This document shows, one piece after another, positions 1-8,865 of a stretch of 64,000 nt of DNA. This DNA is from Candidatus Tanganyikabacteria bacterium (lineage in GTDB: Bacteria; Cyanobacteriota; Sericytochromatia; S15B-MN24; VGJW01), in contig VGJW01000002.1 of NCBI GenBank assembly GCA_016867265.1, positions 1 through 64,000 on the forward strand, read 5' to 3'. Made by a program: the position numbers and the translations under genes. Position 1 is the first letter of the stretch, and the number at the start of each line of letters is the position of its first letter. Under the pieces are notes generated by a model. The model was not told where the DNA came from. It searched no databases and was given only the letters and a program-made list of their open reading frames with translations.

Positions 1-1
1 C

Positions 2-790
2 GACATCGTCCTCTGCCGCAACGTGCTCGCCTACTTCGCCAAGGATACGTGCCGCTCCGTCAACCGCAAGCTCGCAGCTTGCGTGGCGCCCGGGGGGACC
101 TTGCTGCTCGGGCCGGCCGAGACGGTGCTGCATGACGCGGGTGCCCTGCGCCTCGAGCAGCGCGATGGTCTGTTCTACTACATCAGGCCCGCGGATTCGG
201 TCCCGGGTTCGATGCCGCCCGACATGCCCCTGCCGAGGGCCGTTCGCGCCGCCGAGTTCCGGCGGGCCACGGGATTTCTCGGGGCGACTCCGCGCGCGCC
301 CTATCACGGTGGCACCGGTCCGTTGCAGCCCCTGCCGTTCCGCGCCGAGGTGACCGAGGAGCCGTCGCCGGATGAGGGCTTGCTGGGTGAGGCGCTCATG
401 CTGATTGACGTCGGTAACCTTGGCGATGCCGTCGTGCTTTGCCAGGCCGCGCTCGAGGAGGATCCCTGCCGTCCGGCTGCACATTTCCTGCTCGGCCTGG
501 CCCGGCGCCTCCAAGGCTCCTATCAGGAAGCCGTCCACCTGTTCAGGGCCGCCGCCTATCTCCAGCCTGACGACTGGCTCGCGCCTTTCCACCTCGCGGA
601 GTCCTACCGCTCGCTGGATCGCTGGGACGAGGCCATCCGCGAGTACCGCAGCTGTCTGGCCCGCATGGATGCCGGACAGGTCGAGCCTGCCCCGGCCCTG
701 CTGGGGGGCTTCTCCCTCGCGTACTTCCGCAAGGCCTGCGAGCGTCACATCGAGCAGTTGGGCGAGATCCTGAGCGAACCCTCGGCGTGA
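2..790 (+). CDS. CheR-type protein methyltransferase C-terminus fused to TPR repeats (5' partial)
   Basis: The frame is open to the window edge, so the N-terminus is missing. The first visible residues (DIVLCRNVLAYF, then PGGTLLLGPAE) match the end of the CheR methyltransferase fold, whose full-length members methylate chemoreceptor glutamates with S-adenosylmethionine. A Pro-rich linker follows. From about residue 120 there are two to three TPR-like helical pairs (AALEEDPCRPAAHFLLGLAR, then FRAAAYLQPDDWLAPFHLAE). CheR-TPR fusions are a known architecture in alternative chemosensory systems and some surface-motility pathways. The rest of the cluster lies outside the window, so the pathway cannot be assigned. 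The gene ends in TGA at 788-790. The family call is fairly sure; the substrate is not known. Confidence 0.82.
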   Translation, partial: DIVLCRNVLAYFAKDTCRSVNRKLAACVAPGGTLLLGPAETVLHDAGALRLEQRDGLFYYIRPADSVPGSMPPDMPLPRAVRAAEFRRATGFLGATPRAPYHGGTGPLQPLPFRAEVTEEPSPDEGLLGEALMLIDVGNLGDAVVLCQAALEEDPCRPAAHFLLGLARRLQGSYQEAVHLFRAAAYLQPDDWLAPFHLAESYRSLDRWDEAIREYRSCLARMDAGQVEPAPALLGGFSLAYFRKACERHIEQLGEILSEPSA

Positions 791-845
791 TGCTTTTGGC
801 TCGGCCCGACTGACGCACGTCACCGAGCTTCTCCCGCTCGTCCGC

Positions 846-851
846 CACAAT
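846..851 (+). promoter_or_regulatory. Candidate -10 element for a leaderless gene
   Basis: CACAAT ends 7 bases before the ATG at 859, so transcription would begin at or next to the start codon. No Shine-Dalgarno sequence precedes the ATG. The same spacing recurs at several other genes in this window. Confidence 0.45.
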
Positions 852-858
852 CGGGCTC

Positions 859-2202
859 ATGAAGCGCGTTTACGTGGATGCGACGGACCGTCTGGAGCGG
901 GCCGACCGCGGGGCCTATGCGCCCGGGGACTGGGCGAGGCTTGCCGGTGTGGCAGCCCGCATGCGGGAGGGTTGGCCCCGCGAGGAGCTTTTGTCTCCTG
1001 CGGCCTTGCCACCCACGCGCCCCGTGCAGCCGGCCGAGGAGCGCGCCGTCCGCGCCATCGTGGGCCGCTGTGCGGATCGTGCGGTCCTGGCGTGGCCGGA
1101 AGCCATGGCGCCTTGGGGGGTCGGTGAGCTGTTGCTGCGGGAGTGGCTTGTCCGTGACCCCGGCCGCATCCTGGTCCTGGCGGCTCCGGGCAGGCTCGAG
1201 GCGTGGCGGCGTGTCCTTGAGGGCGTAGGTACCCGCGTCCATTGCATCGCCCAAGGCTCCCCCCTGCCGGATGAAGCGTTCACGGGTTGGCTGGTGGACC
1301 GTTGCGATCGGGGTCTTGCCGTGCTGCCACGACCGGATGGCGTCCGGCGTGTCGTCCTGCTGGCTCCCCGCCCGTGGCCGGAGGAAGTCGGCCTCGCTGC
1401 CCTTGCCGATTGGCTAGGCAAGCGTGACGTGCCGCCGGTGGCGCTCGAACAGGCCATGGTGGTCGAGGAGGCTGCACCGCCCGTCACGCCTGCAACAATC
1501 GAGGGACGTCTGGTTGCCGTTCGACCCTCGGTTGCCGAGGAGGCCCTGCTGGCCGAGGTTGCCGCCATTTCGGACTGGCTGGTCGAAACGGGACGCCTCG
1601 ATGCGGTCGAGACCGCCGGGCCGTGGGTTCGCTTGCTGGCGACGGCCGAGGCATGGCCCGGTGCCATGCCTCAGGTTGCCGTCCATCTGCTCGATCGGGA
1701 GCATGAACCGCTGGTCAAGGCGCGCCTGCTCTCCCTGCTGCGCGCGGGGCTCGAGGCCTGGGAGGCGGGGCCCTCTCTCGAGGGGGCGTTGCAGGCCCTC
1801 GTGGCCACCAGTCATCAGAGGGTCCGCCTTGCGGTCGCTACCTTGGCGACGGGCGAAGCCCTTGCGGCCCGCATGCCGGCGGGCGTTGACGTGGTGGTCG
1901 ATGGCGAGGTCGGTCCGGACGGCGCGCATGACCTCTGGCTGCATGCCGAGCCCGTCATGCACCCCTTGGACATGGCCCTTCGTCACGCGTGCGGTACCCG
2001 CCACCATCATCTGGTCCTCGCCGGTGGGCGCTTGCATCGGTGGCTGGCTGCCCTCGATGTCCGTGGCCTGCTCGATGCGTCCGGTCCGACGTGGGCCGAG
2101 TGGGTCGCGAGGTTGCCAGTCGCGATGGGACCGCGCGATATCTGGCGCAATCCCGAACAGGCCGCGAGCCGTCTTGCCGCCATCCGCGACCAACTGGGCT
2201 GA
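859..2202 (+). CDS. Degenerate SNF2/RapA-like helicase-fold protein without ATPase motifs
   Basis: The protein has 447 residues and is probably cytoplasmic. Residues 57-130 follow the order of a SNF2 helicase N-terminal lobe: an accessory segment (PAEERAVRAIV), a strand (RAVLA), then GELLLREWL and the motif-Ia-like ILVLAAPGRLEAW. Where the family has its Walker A loop (DEVGLGKT), this protein has WPEAMAPWG at about 79-87. Where DEAH is expected there is LLAPRPWPEEV. It should therefore not hydrolyse ATP by the usual mechanism. The downstream gene begins 14 bases later, which suggests co-expression and a joint role. The ATG is placed by the -10-like hexamer just upstream. The helicase relationship rests on by-eye alignment, and an unrelated fold remains possible. 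Confidence 0.5.
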   Translation: MKRVYVDATDRLERADRGAYAPGDWARLAGVAARMREGWPREELLSPAALPPTRPVQPAEERAVRAIVGRCADRAVLAWPEAMAPWGVGELLLREWLVRDPGRILVLAAPGRLEAWRRVLEGVGTRVHCIAQGSPLPDEAFTGWLVDRCDRGLAVLPRPDGVRRVVLLAPRPWPEEVGLAALADWLGKRDVPPVALEQAMVVEEAAPPVTPATIEGRLVAVRPSVAEEALLAEVAAISDWLVETGRLDAVETAGPWVRLLATAEAWPGAMPQVAVHLLDREHEPLVKARLLSLLRAGLEAWEAGPSLEGALQALVATSHQRVRLAVATLATGEALAARMPAGVDVVVDGEVGPDGAHDLWLHAEPVMHPLDMALRHACGTRHHHLVLAGGRLHRWLAALDVRGLLDASGPTWAEWVARLPVAMGPRDIWRNPEQAASRLAAIRDQLG

Positions 2203-2216
2203 GGTTGGGCCCGAAC

Positions 2217-4178
2217 ATGCAGGATCCGACACTTCGTACCTTCACGCTTGACTTCTACCGGCGCCAAGGCGCCGATGCCTCCCCCCTCGACACCCAGCGG
2301 CGACGCTGGGAGGTTCGCCTCGGTGACCGGCGCTTCGACATCTCGTTCGCTGCCGGTGAGGACGCCGAGGCCATTGTCCCCGGTTCGCCGCGGCTCAAGG
2401 AGATCTTGGCAGAGTGCGAGGAGCGGGGGGCCGTCTCCCATCGTCACGTCGTCGTCGCGCCCATCGCCGATCCGGCCGCGCTGCTGCTGGGCGTGGCCCC
2501 CGAGGGCTGGATGCTTTCCCGCGTGCGGCTCGAGCGCGTCCTTACCCGACGTGTCGTCGCCTTTTCCCATCGGGTTGCCTATGGTGCCGGTGTCCTGCCC
2601 CACCCCATCGAGGAGACCCACGTCGATATCCTGGATCCCGTCACGGGCATGGCCTGTCCAGCCCTCGTCGATGCGTTGTCAGGTATCCAGACCCTGCCGA
2701 CCGATCCTCCGCGCGATCTGCCGGCGCTTGGTCCGCTGCATGCACGTGCGCTGGCCCTTGTCGACGCCCGGACCAGCGTCCGGGGGGAGGCACTCGAGCG
2801 ACAGCTGGGTGGTCGGCGCACCGAGTCCGTGACCCGCATCCGTCGCCACTATGGATCGCTTCGCGAGGATGCCCGGCAGCGGGAAATCCGCACCCTCGAG
2901 GAGAATTTGGCCAAGGTCCTGGGGGCCATCCGGGGCGCGTTGCCGGGCGATCTGGCCGACCTGAGCCGGGAGGGTGCCGAGCTGGCACGCCGCCTCGATG
3001 CGGCCCGCAAGGGGCAGACCGTTGCCCTGACGTCGCTGGCGCGTCTCGAGGAGGAGGCCGTCCAAGCCGAGGAGACAGCGCACGAGGTCACGCTGACCAC
3101 CGAACTCGTGGCCCTCCACGTCATCAGCTTCGATGAAGTGACTTACGTGGCAAGCTTCGTGCGGCCGGCCGAGGACGGCTTGCCGTCGGTCGCGTCTCCC
3201 GAGGTCCGGCTGGGCTACGTGCCGTTGACGCGTCAGATCCTGATGCCCGACTGCGGTGTCTGTGGCGAGGTCGTGGACGACCCCGTGATGACGGGTTCGC
3301 TGACTCTGGCCTGTCGGACCTGCGTCCGGGCTTGCCCATCCTGCAGCCGTCCTTGCGAGGAGCAGGGACAGGTCGTCACCGCTTGCGGCACGTGTGCCGT
3401 TGCGCTGTGTCCCGCTTGTGACGCGACTTGTGGCGATTGCCAGGCGCATGTCTGTGCGTCGGACCGTGCTGCGTGCGGATCGTGCGGTGCTTCGGTGTGT
3501 GCGGATTGTCGCGGCGTCTGTGCCGAGGATGGTGCGGTCGTCTGTACCGGCTGTCGCGTCGAGGCTGGCGGTGGCTTTGCAAGCCAGGCGCATCTGGGGA
3601 CCTGCTCGGGTTGCGGGGTCCAGGGCCTTGCCTCCGCCATGGCGCCGTGTGGCGTGTCCGGCGACATGTACTGCGCCGCCTGCCTTGGCAGTTGTGCGGC
3701 GTGTGGCGTCAGGGTGGCGCGTCACCTGATGCTCGAGGGCGTCGAGGGGGGCTATTGTCCAGATCATGCGGGCACCTGCCGCACCTGCTTCGAGGTCGTG
3801 CGTGCCGATGACCTTGGCACCTGCGCTTCGTGTGGTCGCCACCAGTGCGGCAGCCATCGTCCCGAATGTGTCTCGTGCGGCCTGCCTGCGTGCTCGGAAT
3901 GCGCGACGGCGGACCGTTGCGGGGTCTGCAGTCGTCTCGAGCCCCTGTCGGTCTCGGACCCCCGGGCGAAGATGCTGGCCCGCGACCTGAGCTTGCGTGG
4001 CGTCCGGAACCTGTTGCTGGCTGAAGTCGGCGGGGCCCGCGTCATCGAGTGGCAAGGCAGCCTGGGGCGCTGGGGACGCTTGTCTTGGGACGCCTCGGGA
4101 CGTCAGGTCGCGGCCTTCCGCTACGGACCCGTCACCGCCATGATGCAGGAGGTCATGGCCCAGTTCCGGCCTGCTTGA
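2217..4178 (+). CDS. Coiled-coil protein with about 40 cysteines in a zinc-ribbon-like array
   Basis: The protein has 653 residues. Residues 1-165 form a compact alpha/beta domain with a GSPRL motif at 56-60 that recalls Bacillus YqhG, which is encoded beside a SNF2 helicase. Residues 190-300 are charged and helical, and likely a coiled coil. Residues 346-571 hold about 40 cysteines, mostly CxxC pairs with nearby His, as in stacked zinc ribbons or treble clefs. Residues 575-653 form a small closing domain. No enzyme motif is visible. The gene follows the degenerate SNF2-like gene by 14 bases, and its tail overlaps the convergent gene on the other strand by 26 bases. A nucleic-acid or protein scaffold is likely, but this is inference. 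Upstream in-frame ATGs lie inside the preceding gene, so ATG 2217 is preferred. Confidence 0.6.
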   Translation: MQDPTLRTFTLDFYRRQGADASPLDTQRRRWEVRLGDRRFDISFAAGEDAEAIVPGSPRLKEILAECEERGAVSHRHVVVAPIADPAALLLGVAPEGWMLSRVRLERVLTRRVVAFSHRVAYGAGVLPHPIEETHVDILDPVTGMACPALVDALSGIQTLPTDPPRDLPALGPLHARALALVDARTSVRGEALERQLGGRRTESVTRIRRHYGSLREDARQREIRTLEENLAKVLGAIRGALPGDLADLSREGAELARRLDAARKGQTVALTSLARLEEEAVQAEETAHEVTLTTELVALHVISFDEVTYVASFVRPAEDGLPSVASPEVRLGYVPLTRQILMPDCGVCGEVVDDPVMTGSLTLACRTCVRACPSCSRPCEEQGQVVTACGTCAVALCPACDATCGDCQAHVCASDRAACGSCGASVCADCRGVCAEDGAVVCTGCRVEAGGGFASQAHLGTCSGCGVQGLASAMAPCGVSGDMYCAACLGSCAACGVRVARHLMLEGVEGGYCPDHAGTCRTCFEVVRADDLGTCASCGRHQCGSHRPECVSCGLPACSECATADRCGVCSRLEPLSVSDPRAKMLARDLSLRGVRNLLLAEVGGARVIEWQGSLGRWGRLSWDASGRQVAAFRYGPVTAMMQEVMAQFRPA

Positions 4179-7100
4179 GCAGGGCCTCGACTTTCCGCAA
4201 CTCCTGACCTGCACGAATCCCCTCGAAGAGGTCCCTCGCGCCAAGCAGCAGGCTATCGGCCTCATGGACCTCGCCTGCCCGGGCAGCGACCCATGCAGCG
4301 TGAACCATGGCGCGCCCCATCTCCAAGGCATGGCCGTGGCTCCGCAAGGTCTCGATGGAGGCCCGCATCAATCGCAAGGCCTCGTCGGTGCTTTCATCCA
4401 TCATCAGAAGGCGGGCGCGAAGGACGTCGATCGAGGCTGTCTCGGCCTGCTGGCCCGTGGCCACGGCCAACTCGCGCGCCTTGTCCAGAACCGCTCGCGC
4501 CCTTCCGGCACGGCCTGCAAGCAGTTGTGCGAGGCCAAGGCCCCGCAGGACTTCCGCCGCGTAGGTGCCGGCCCCGGCGCGTTCGAGGAGGCCTGCCGAG
4601 GCCTCGAAGAACGGAATGGCAGCGTCGGCTTCGTCACGGGCCAGATGGACCTGGCCAAGGAAGTTGGTGCAGGCGGCGCGGCCGAGCGGATTGCCCAGGG
4701 CCTCGTACAGGGCATCGGCGCCGCGCAGGGCTTCCTCGGCCTCGTCGAGCAAGCCGAGCTTCAGGCGCAGGCCCCCCAGGTTGTTGAGGATATGGGCGCC
4801 ACGTGACCGGTCGCCGATGCGTGAACAGATCGCGTGGGCCCTTGCATAGGCGTCCGCTGCGGCCGCCCAGTCTCCGGACATCTCCAGGGCCATCGCAAGG
4901 TTCGTAAGGCCGACGACGCGGCGGGGAACGTCCTTGGCCTCGTCCACCAGCAGGAGCATGCGCTGGTAGTAGCCGATCGCCTCGTTGCCCCGTCGGCGGC
5001 TGGCGAGGTTGCCGAGGATGTTCATGATGTCGGCGACGACGAGGGGATGCCGGTCCGGACGGACGAGGGCAAGGGCTGCCTGGCATTGGCCCTCGGCATC
5101 GGCCAGAGCCCCCGTTGTCAGCCACTGCTCGGCCAAGGTGGCCCGCAGCGTCGCTTCCTCGACGGGATCCCGGGTCGCCGCGATGCGCTCCAGGCAGCGC
5201 GCGATCGCCTTGTGGGTCTCGCCCTGGCGGATCAACGCCCGGATCAGCCCGGCCTCCCACGCACCTCGGTCGAGATGGTCCGGCACCAGGTTGATGGCCG
5301 TCTCCAGATGTTCCTGCGCCAGGGAAACCTCGCCCGTCGTGGTCTCGACCGCGGCGAGGTGGGCAAGCAGGGAAGCCCTGTCGGCTGTCCAGGCCGGGTT
5401 CGTGCCCCGGCGATCCAGATGCTCGAGGGCCTGGTGATAAAGCCGGATGGCCTCCTCGTTGCCGAAGGCGTGACGGGCTTCGTCCCCGGCCTCGGCGGCA
5501 TAACGGGCCGCGGGTTCGTCCTGTTCGGACCGGGCCATGTGGTGGGCGAGCGTCCGCGCACGTCCGGGCGTCCCGGGCAGGTCCCGACGCTCGATGGCGA
5601 GGGCGGCCCGTTCGTGCCAGTCCCTGCGGGTCGCCAGCAGCAAGTTTTCGTAGGCGACCTCCTGGGCCACGACCTGGTTGAAGGCGTGGCGCCCGTCCGG
5701 CATCCGGTCGAGGAAGCCGAGTCGGACCAGATCATCGAGGTCCGCCTCGACCTCGCGGTCGAGTATGGTCCGCAGCAGCGTGTCCTCGACGGTCCTGCCC
5801 AGCACCGATGCGACCTGCAAGGTCTGTCGCTGGGCGGATTCGAGCTGGTCGAGGCGCGCTGCGAGTGCGCCTTGGACACTGCCGGGCAGTCTGAATTCCG
5901 TACGGCCTTCGGCCACGGACCACGTTGCGCCCGTACGGATCAGGACGCCGGCCTCCTGGACCGTCCGGACCAACTCCTTGAGGTAGAACGGGTTGCCCTC
6001 GGCACGCGCGAGGATTTCATCGAGCAGTTGCCTTACGGGTATGCCGAGGGACTCGGGCGAAGCCTGGAGCAGCGTGGTCGCGAGGGCTTCGGCCTCCTGA
6101 GCCACGAGGGGGGCCAGCGGCATCGGTTCCAGCAGGCCATGCTGGGTCACGGCCTTGGGCAAGGCTTCCGGATCGCGGCTGGCGAGGACCAGCAGCAACG
6201 GCACGTGGCCTCCCTCCCGGCCCAGCCGGCTGATGAGGCCGCCCAGCCATTCGAGGGATGGTGCGTCGGCCCACTGGAGGTCGTCGAGGACGAGAATGGT
6301 CGGCGTCTCCCTCGCCATGGATGTCAGCAGGTCGTCGAGGACAACGAAACTTGCTGAGCGGCGCTGCTGGGGGGGCAAGCTGGCGACCTCGGGATGGTTC
6401 ACGGGAAGCCCCAGCAGGTGGGCGAGAGATGATGTGCTGCGGGGGACGTTGTAGGGCAGCCATCGGGCCACGAGGGTCTCGAGTGCGCCCAAGGCCGCAT
6501 CCGGCCTCCCCGGCGGCTCGCCGAGCAGGGGTTGGAGGACGGAGATGGCGAGGGCGTGGGCCCTGTCGCGGTCGAAGGATACGCCTCGGCCCCAGACCAC
6601 GAGGGCCCCTTCCTGACGAAGGCGCCGGGTCTCGTGTCGGATGAGCAGCGACTTGCCGGTCCCGACCGCCCCTCCGACCAGCAGGCCCGCAGGTCGTCCC
6701 GCACGGGCTGCGCGCCAGGCCGTGGCCAGTCGTTCGCGTTCCTTGGCGCGGCCGATCAGGTCCGTCGCCTGGTCCGTCATCGTCGGGCCCATGCCCTCGG
6801 CCTGGCCGAGAATCAGCCAGGCCTGAACGGTCTGGTCGCGCCCCCCGGCCTGCACCGCGTCGCGGGCTTCAGCCGTGAAGTGGCCCTGCACCTGCTGCCA
6901 GGTGTCCGCAGAGACGAGGACGCCGCCGGGCGGTGCGGCTGCCTCCATCCTCGACGCGATGGCCACCGTCTCGCCCGTCACCGTGTAGTCGGATCTCTGG
7001 GTCCCCCCCACGCTGCCGGCGACCACGAGGCCCGTATGCAGGCCTACCCGGACCCTGAGGCGGATGCCCGTCTGTTGTTCCAGATCCGCTGCGAAGGCCT

Positions 7101-7584
7101 GAGCTGCTTCCTGCATGGCCCATCCGGCCATCACGCCCCGTAGCGGATCGTCCTCGTGGGAAATCGGGGCCCCGAAGAGGGCCATGATGGCATCGCCGAT
7201 GTACTTGTCGACCACGCCGCCATAGCGGTAGATGGGTTCGGTCAGGACCTGGAAGAAGCGGTTGACGATCCCGGCGACGGCCTCGGGATCCATCTTCTCG
7301 GACATCGCCGTGAAGCCGGAGACATCCGTGAACAGGACCGTGACGACACGGCGGTCCGATTGCTGCAGCTCCGTCGTGGGCGTGGGCCGGGCAAGCGGGG
7401 CACCGGGCGCCGTCGGGGCAGCCTGCAGGGCGCCGGCTTGCCGGGCTCCGCATCGGGTGCAGAAGGCGTGGTCCGGCGCGATGGGCGCGTTGCACGACGT
7501 GCAGGGCAGGCCCACGGCCACGCCACAACCCTTGCAGTAGCGGGCGTGGGCCGGATTCTGCGTGTTGCAGGTCGGACAACCCAA
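4153..7584 (-). CDS. Zinc-ribbon / class III nucleotide cyclase / AAA ATPase / TPR signalling protein
   Basis: The protein has 1143 residues. The N-terminus carries two zinc ribbons (CPTC..CKGC and CTSC..CTRC, residues 3-45). Residues 78-255 are a class III adenylate/guanylate cyclase domain with metal-binding aspartates at D87 (VLFTDVSGFT) and D131 (GDAIMALFG). Residues 275-650 are an AAA/STAND-type ATPase with Walker A GGAVGTGKS (K311) and Walker B ILVLDDLQWAD. The rest is a TPR-like helical repeat region. This layout is common among large bacterial cyclase-regulators in which the TPRs sense a partner. The product (cAMP or cGMP) cannot be read from the sequence with certainty. The start is TTG, 7 bases after the stop of the upstream gene, which indicates an operon. 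It converges with the cysteine-array gene. Confidence 0.88.
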   Translation of the reverse strand: MGCPTCNTQNPAHARYCKGCGVAVGLPCTSCNAPIAPDHAFCTRCGARQAGALQAAPTAPGAPLARPTPTTELQQSDRRVVTVLFTDVSGFTAMSEKMDPEAVAGIVNRFFQVLTEPIYRYGGVVDKYIGDAIMALFGAPISHEDDPLRGVMAGWAMQEAAQAFAADLEQQTGIRLRVRVGLHTGLVVAGSVGGTQRSDYTVTGETVAIASRMEAAAPPGGVLVSADTWQQVQGHFTAEARDAVQAGGRDQTVQAWLILGQAEGMGPTMTDQATDLIGRAKERERLATAWRAARAGRPAGLLVGGAVGTGKSLLIRHETRRLRQEGALVVWGRGVSFDRDRAHALAISVLQPLLGEPPGRPDAALGALETLVARWLPYNVPRSTSSLAHLLGLPVNHPEVASLPPQQRRSASFVVLDDLLTSMARETPTILVLDDLQWADAPSLEWLGGLISRLGREGGHVPLLLVLASRDPEALPKAVTQHGLLEPMPLAPLVAQEAEALATTLLQASPESLGIPVRQLLDEILARAEGNPFYLKELVRTVQEAGVLIRTGATWSVAEGRTEFRLPGSVQGALAARLDQLESAQRQTLQVASVLGRTVEDTLLRTILDREVEADLDDLVRLGFLDRMPDGRHAFNQVVAQEVAYENLLLATRRDWHERAALAIERRDLPGTPGRARTLAHHMARSEQDEPAARYAAEAGDEARHAFGNEEAIRLYHQALEHLDRRGTNPAWTADRASLLAHLAAVETTTGEVSLAQEHLETAINLVPDHLDRGAWEAGLIRALIRQGETHKAIARCLERIAATRDPVEEATLRATLAEQWLTTGALADAEGQCQAALALVRPDRHPLVVADIMNILGNLASRRRGNEAIGYYQRMLLLVDEAKDVPRRVVGLTNLAMALEMSGDWAAAADAYARAHAICSRIGDRSRGAHILNNLGGLRLKLGLLDEAEEALRGADALYEALGNPLGRAACTNFLGQVHLARDEADAAIPFFEASAGLLERAGAGTYAAEVLRGLGLAQLLAGRAGRARAVLDKARELAVATGQQAETASIDVLRARLLMMDESTDEALRLMRASIETLRSHGHALEMGRAMVHAAWVAARAGEVHEADSLLLGARDLFEGIRAGQELRKVEALLKQAGTGP

Positions 7585-7591
7585 TCTGGTT

Positions 7592-8014
7592 TCAGTCCTT
7601 CAGGGCGAGCACCTGCTGACCCAGCAGGACGACAGCCAGCGATTCCGGATCGGTGCCGATCTCGCGGGCGGTGGTCCGCAGCCGGCGCGCGAGCGCCGAG
7701 GGCAGCGTGAGGTTCATCGCGGCCTCCTCGGGTGCGACGGTTGGTCCGCGCTCGGCGAGGTCTTCGTGTTCGTCGGCCGGAGCCTGCCACGTCCGGACGA
7801 CGGGGCCGCGCGGGCGATCGTCCCGCGGGCGGTCATCGCGCTGGCGGGGCGGGCCGAACCGGCCACGGGGCGGACCGTCGCCGTCGCGCCGACCCGGCCC
7901 TGCGCCCTCCCTGCGTCCGGGACCATCGCCATCGCGGCGACCAGACCCTCTCGGGGGGCGTCCGTCGGGGCCATCGGGGCCACGAGGGGGGCGGGGTGGG
8001 CGGGGACTGGGCAC
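7592..8014 (-). CDS. Arg/Gly/Pro-rich protein with a ribbon-helix-helix-like tail
   Basis: The protein has 140 residues. The first 70 are low-complexity, rich in Pro, Gly, Arg and Asp (repeats such as RRDGDGPGRREG), and resemble RGG-type disordered RNA- or DNA-binding tails. The last 45 residues (from MNLTLPSALARRLRTTARE) look like a short strand followed by two helices, as in ribbon-helix-helix regulators. The GTG start at 8014 is supported by an AGGAGAG ribosome binding site. The gene directly precedes the cyclase/ATPase gene and is probably co-transcribed. A regulator of that operon is possible but unproven. Confidence 0.55.
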   Translation of the reverse strand: MPSPRPPRPPRGPDGPDGRPPRGSGRRDGDGPGRREGAGPGRRDGDGPPRGRFGPPRQRDDRPRDDRPRGPVVRTWQAPADEHEDLAERGPTVAPEEAAMNLTLPSALARRLRTTAREIGTDPESLAVVLLGQQVLALKD

Positions 8015-8108
8015 GATGGGGCTCTCCTGAGAGGTTGATGCAGCCTTACCGTACCCGCTCCGGCCACTCCTGCGCCAGCAGGCGGGCTCCCGACCCGGCC
8101 GATTGGGC

Positions 8109-8114
8109 TATGAT
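8109..8114 (+). promoter_or_regulatory. Candidate -10 element (TATGAT) for leaderless ccdA
   Basis: TATGAT, preceded by GGGC, ends 6 bases before the GTG at 8121, which is the distance expected if the transcript begins at the start codon. Confidence 0.55.
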
Positions 8115-8120
8115 GGGCCC

Positions 8121-8858
8121 GTGAGCCAAGTGAACGTGGCCCTGGCCTTCGGAGCCGGCCTGATGTCCTTCCTGTCGCCGTGTGTCCTGCCCTTGGTTCC
8201 CGGGTACCTGTCGTTCGTTGCGGGCGTCTCCCTGGACGAGCTCAAGAGTGGCGCCTCGCGATCTCCCGATGCGCGTGGTCGGGTGCTGGCCCAGACCCTG
8301 GCCTTCGTTCTCGGGTTCTCTGCGGTCTTCGTGATGCTGGGTGCCTCGGCCACGACCCTGGGGGCCTTGCTGTTGGATCATCAGGTGGCCATCAGCCGGG
8401 CCGCCGGGGCGATCGTCGTCCTTTTCGGCCTGCACGTGGCCGGATGGGTGCGCCTGCCGTTTCTCTATCAGGAGCGTCGGGCCACCGTGCGGACGAAGCC
8501 GGCCGGCTTCATCGGGGCCTTTGTCGTCGGCCTGGCCTTTGCCTTTGGTTGGACGCCCTGCATCGGACCGATTCTGGCCTCGATCCTGACGCTGGCTTCC
8601 CAGGAAGAGACTCTGGGCCAAGGTATAGGCATGCTGGGCGCCTACTCCGCAGGGCTTGCCCTGCCCTTCCTCGGGGCGGCGCTGGCATTCGATCACCTGC
8701 TGGGACTCTTCGACAAGGTCAAGCGCCACATGCGCGCCGTCGAGATTGGCAGCGGCCTGCTGCTGGTCGCCGTGGGCATCCTGCTCGCGACGGGCGGCCT
8801 GACCCTCCTGTCCGGGTTCGTGCAGCGCCTTCCCTTGCTCAACCGTCTCTCCATCTAG
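8121..8858 (+). CDS. ccdA: CcdA-family thiol-reductant membrane transporter
   Basis: The 245-residue protein has about six hydrophobic segments. The two conserved cysteines of the CcdA/DsbD family lie in helices 1 and 4: FLSPCVLPLVPGYLSF near the N-terminus and GWTPCIGPIL in the middle. CcdA proteins pass electrons from cytoplasmic thioredoxin across the membrane to extracytoplasmic thioredoxin-like proteins, for example during cytochrome c maturation. No partner thioredoxin or cytochrome biogenesis gene is next to it. A TTG at 8103 would add six residues, but the GTG at 8121 sits correctly behind a TATGAT hexamer and starts close to the first membrane helix, so it is preferred. Confidence 0.85.
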   Translation: MSQVNVALAFGAGLMSFLSPCVLPLVPGYLSFVAGVSLDELKSGASRSPDARGRVLAQTLAFVLGFSAVFVMLGASATTLGALLLDHQVAISRAAGAIVVLFGLHVAGWVRLPFLYQERRATVRTKPAGFIGAFVVGLAFAFGWTPCIGPILASILTLASQEETLGQGIGMLGAYSAGLALPFLGAALAFDHLLGLFDKVKRHMRAVEIGSGLLLVAVGILLATGGLTLLSGFVQRLPLLNRLSI

Positions 8859-8865
8859 GTTCGCC

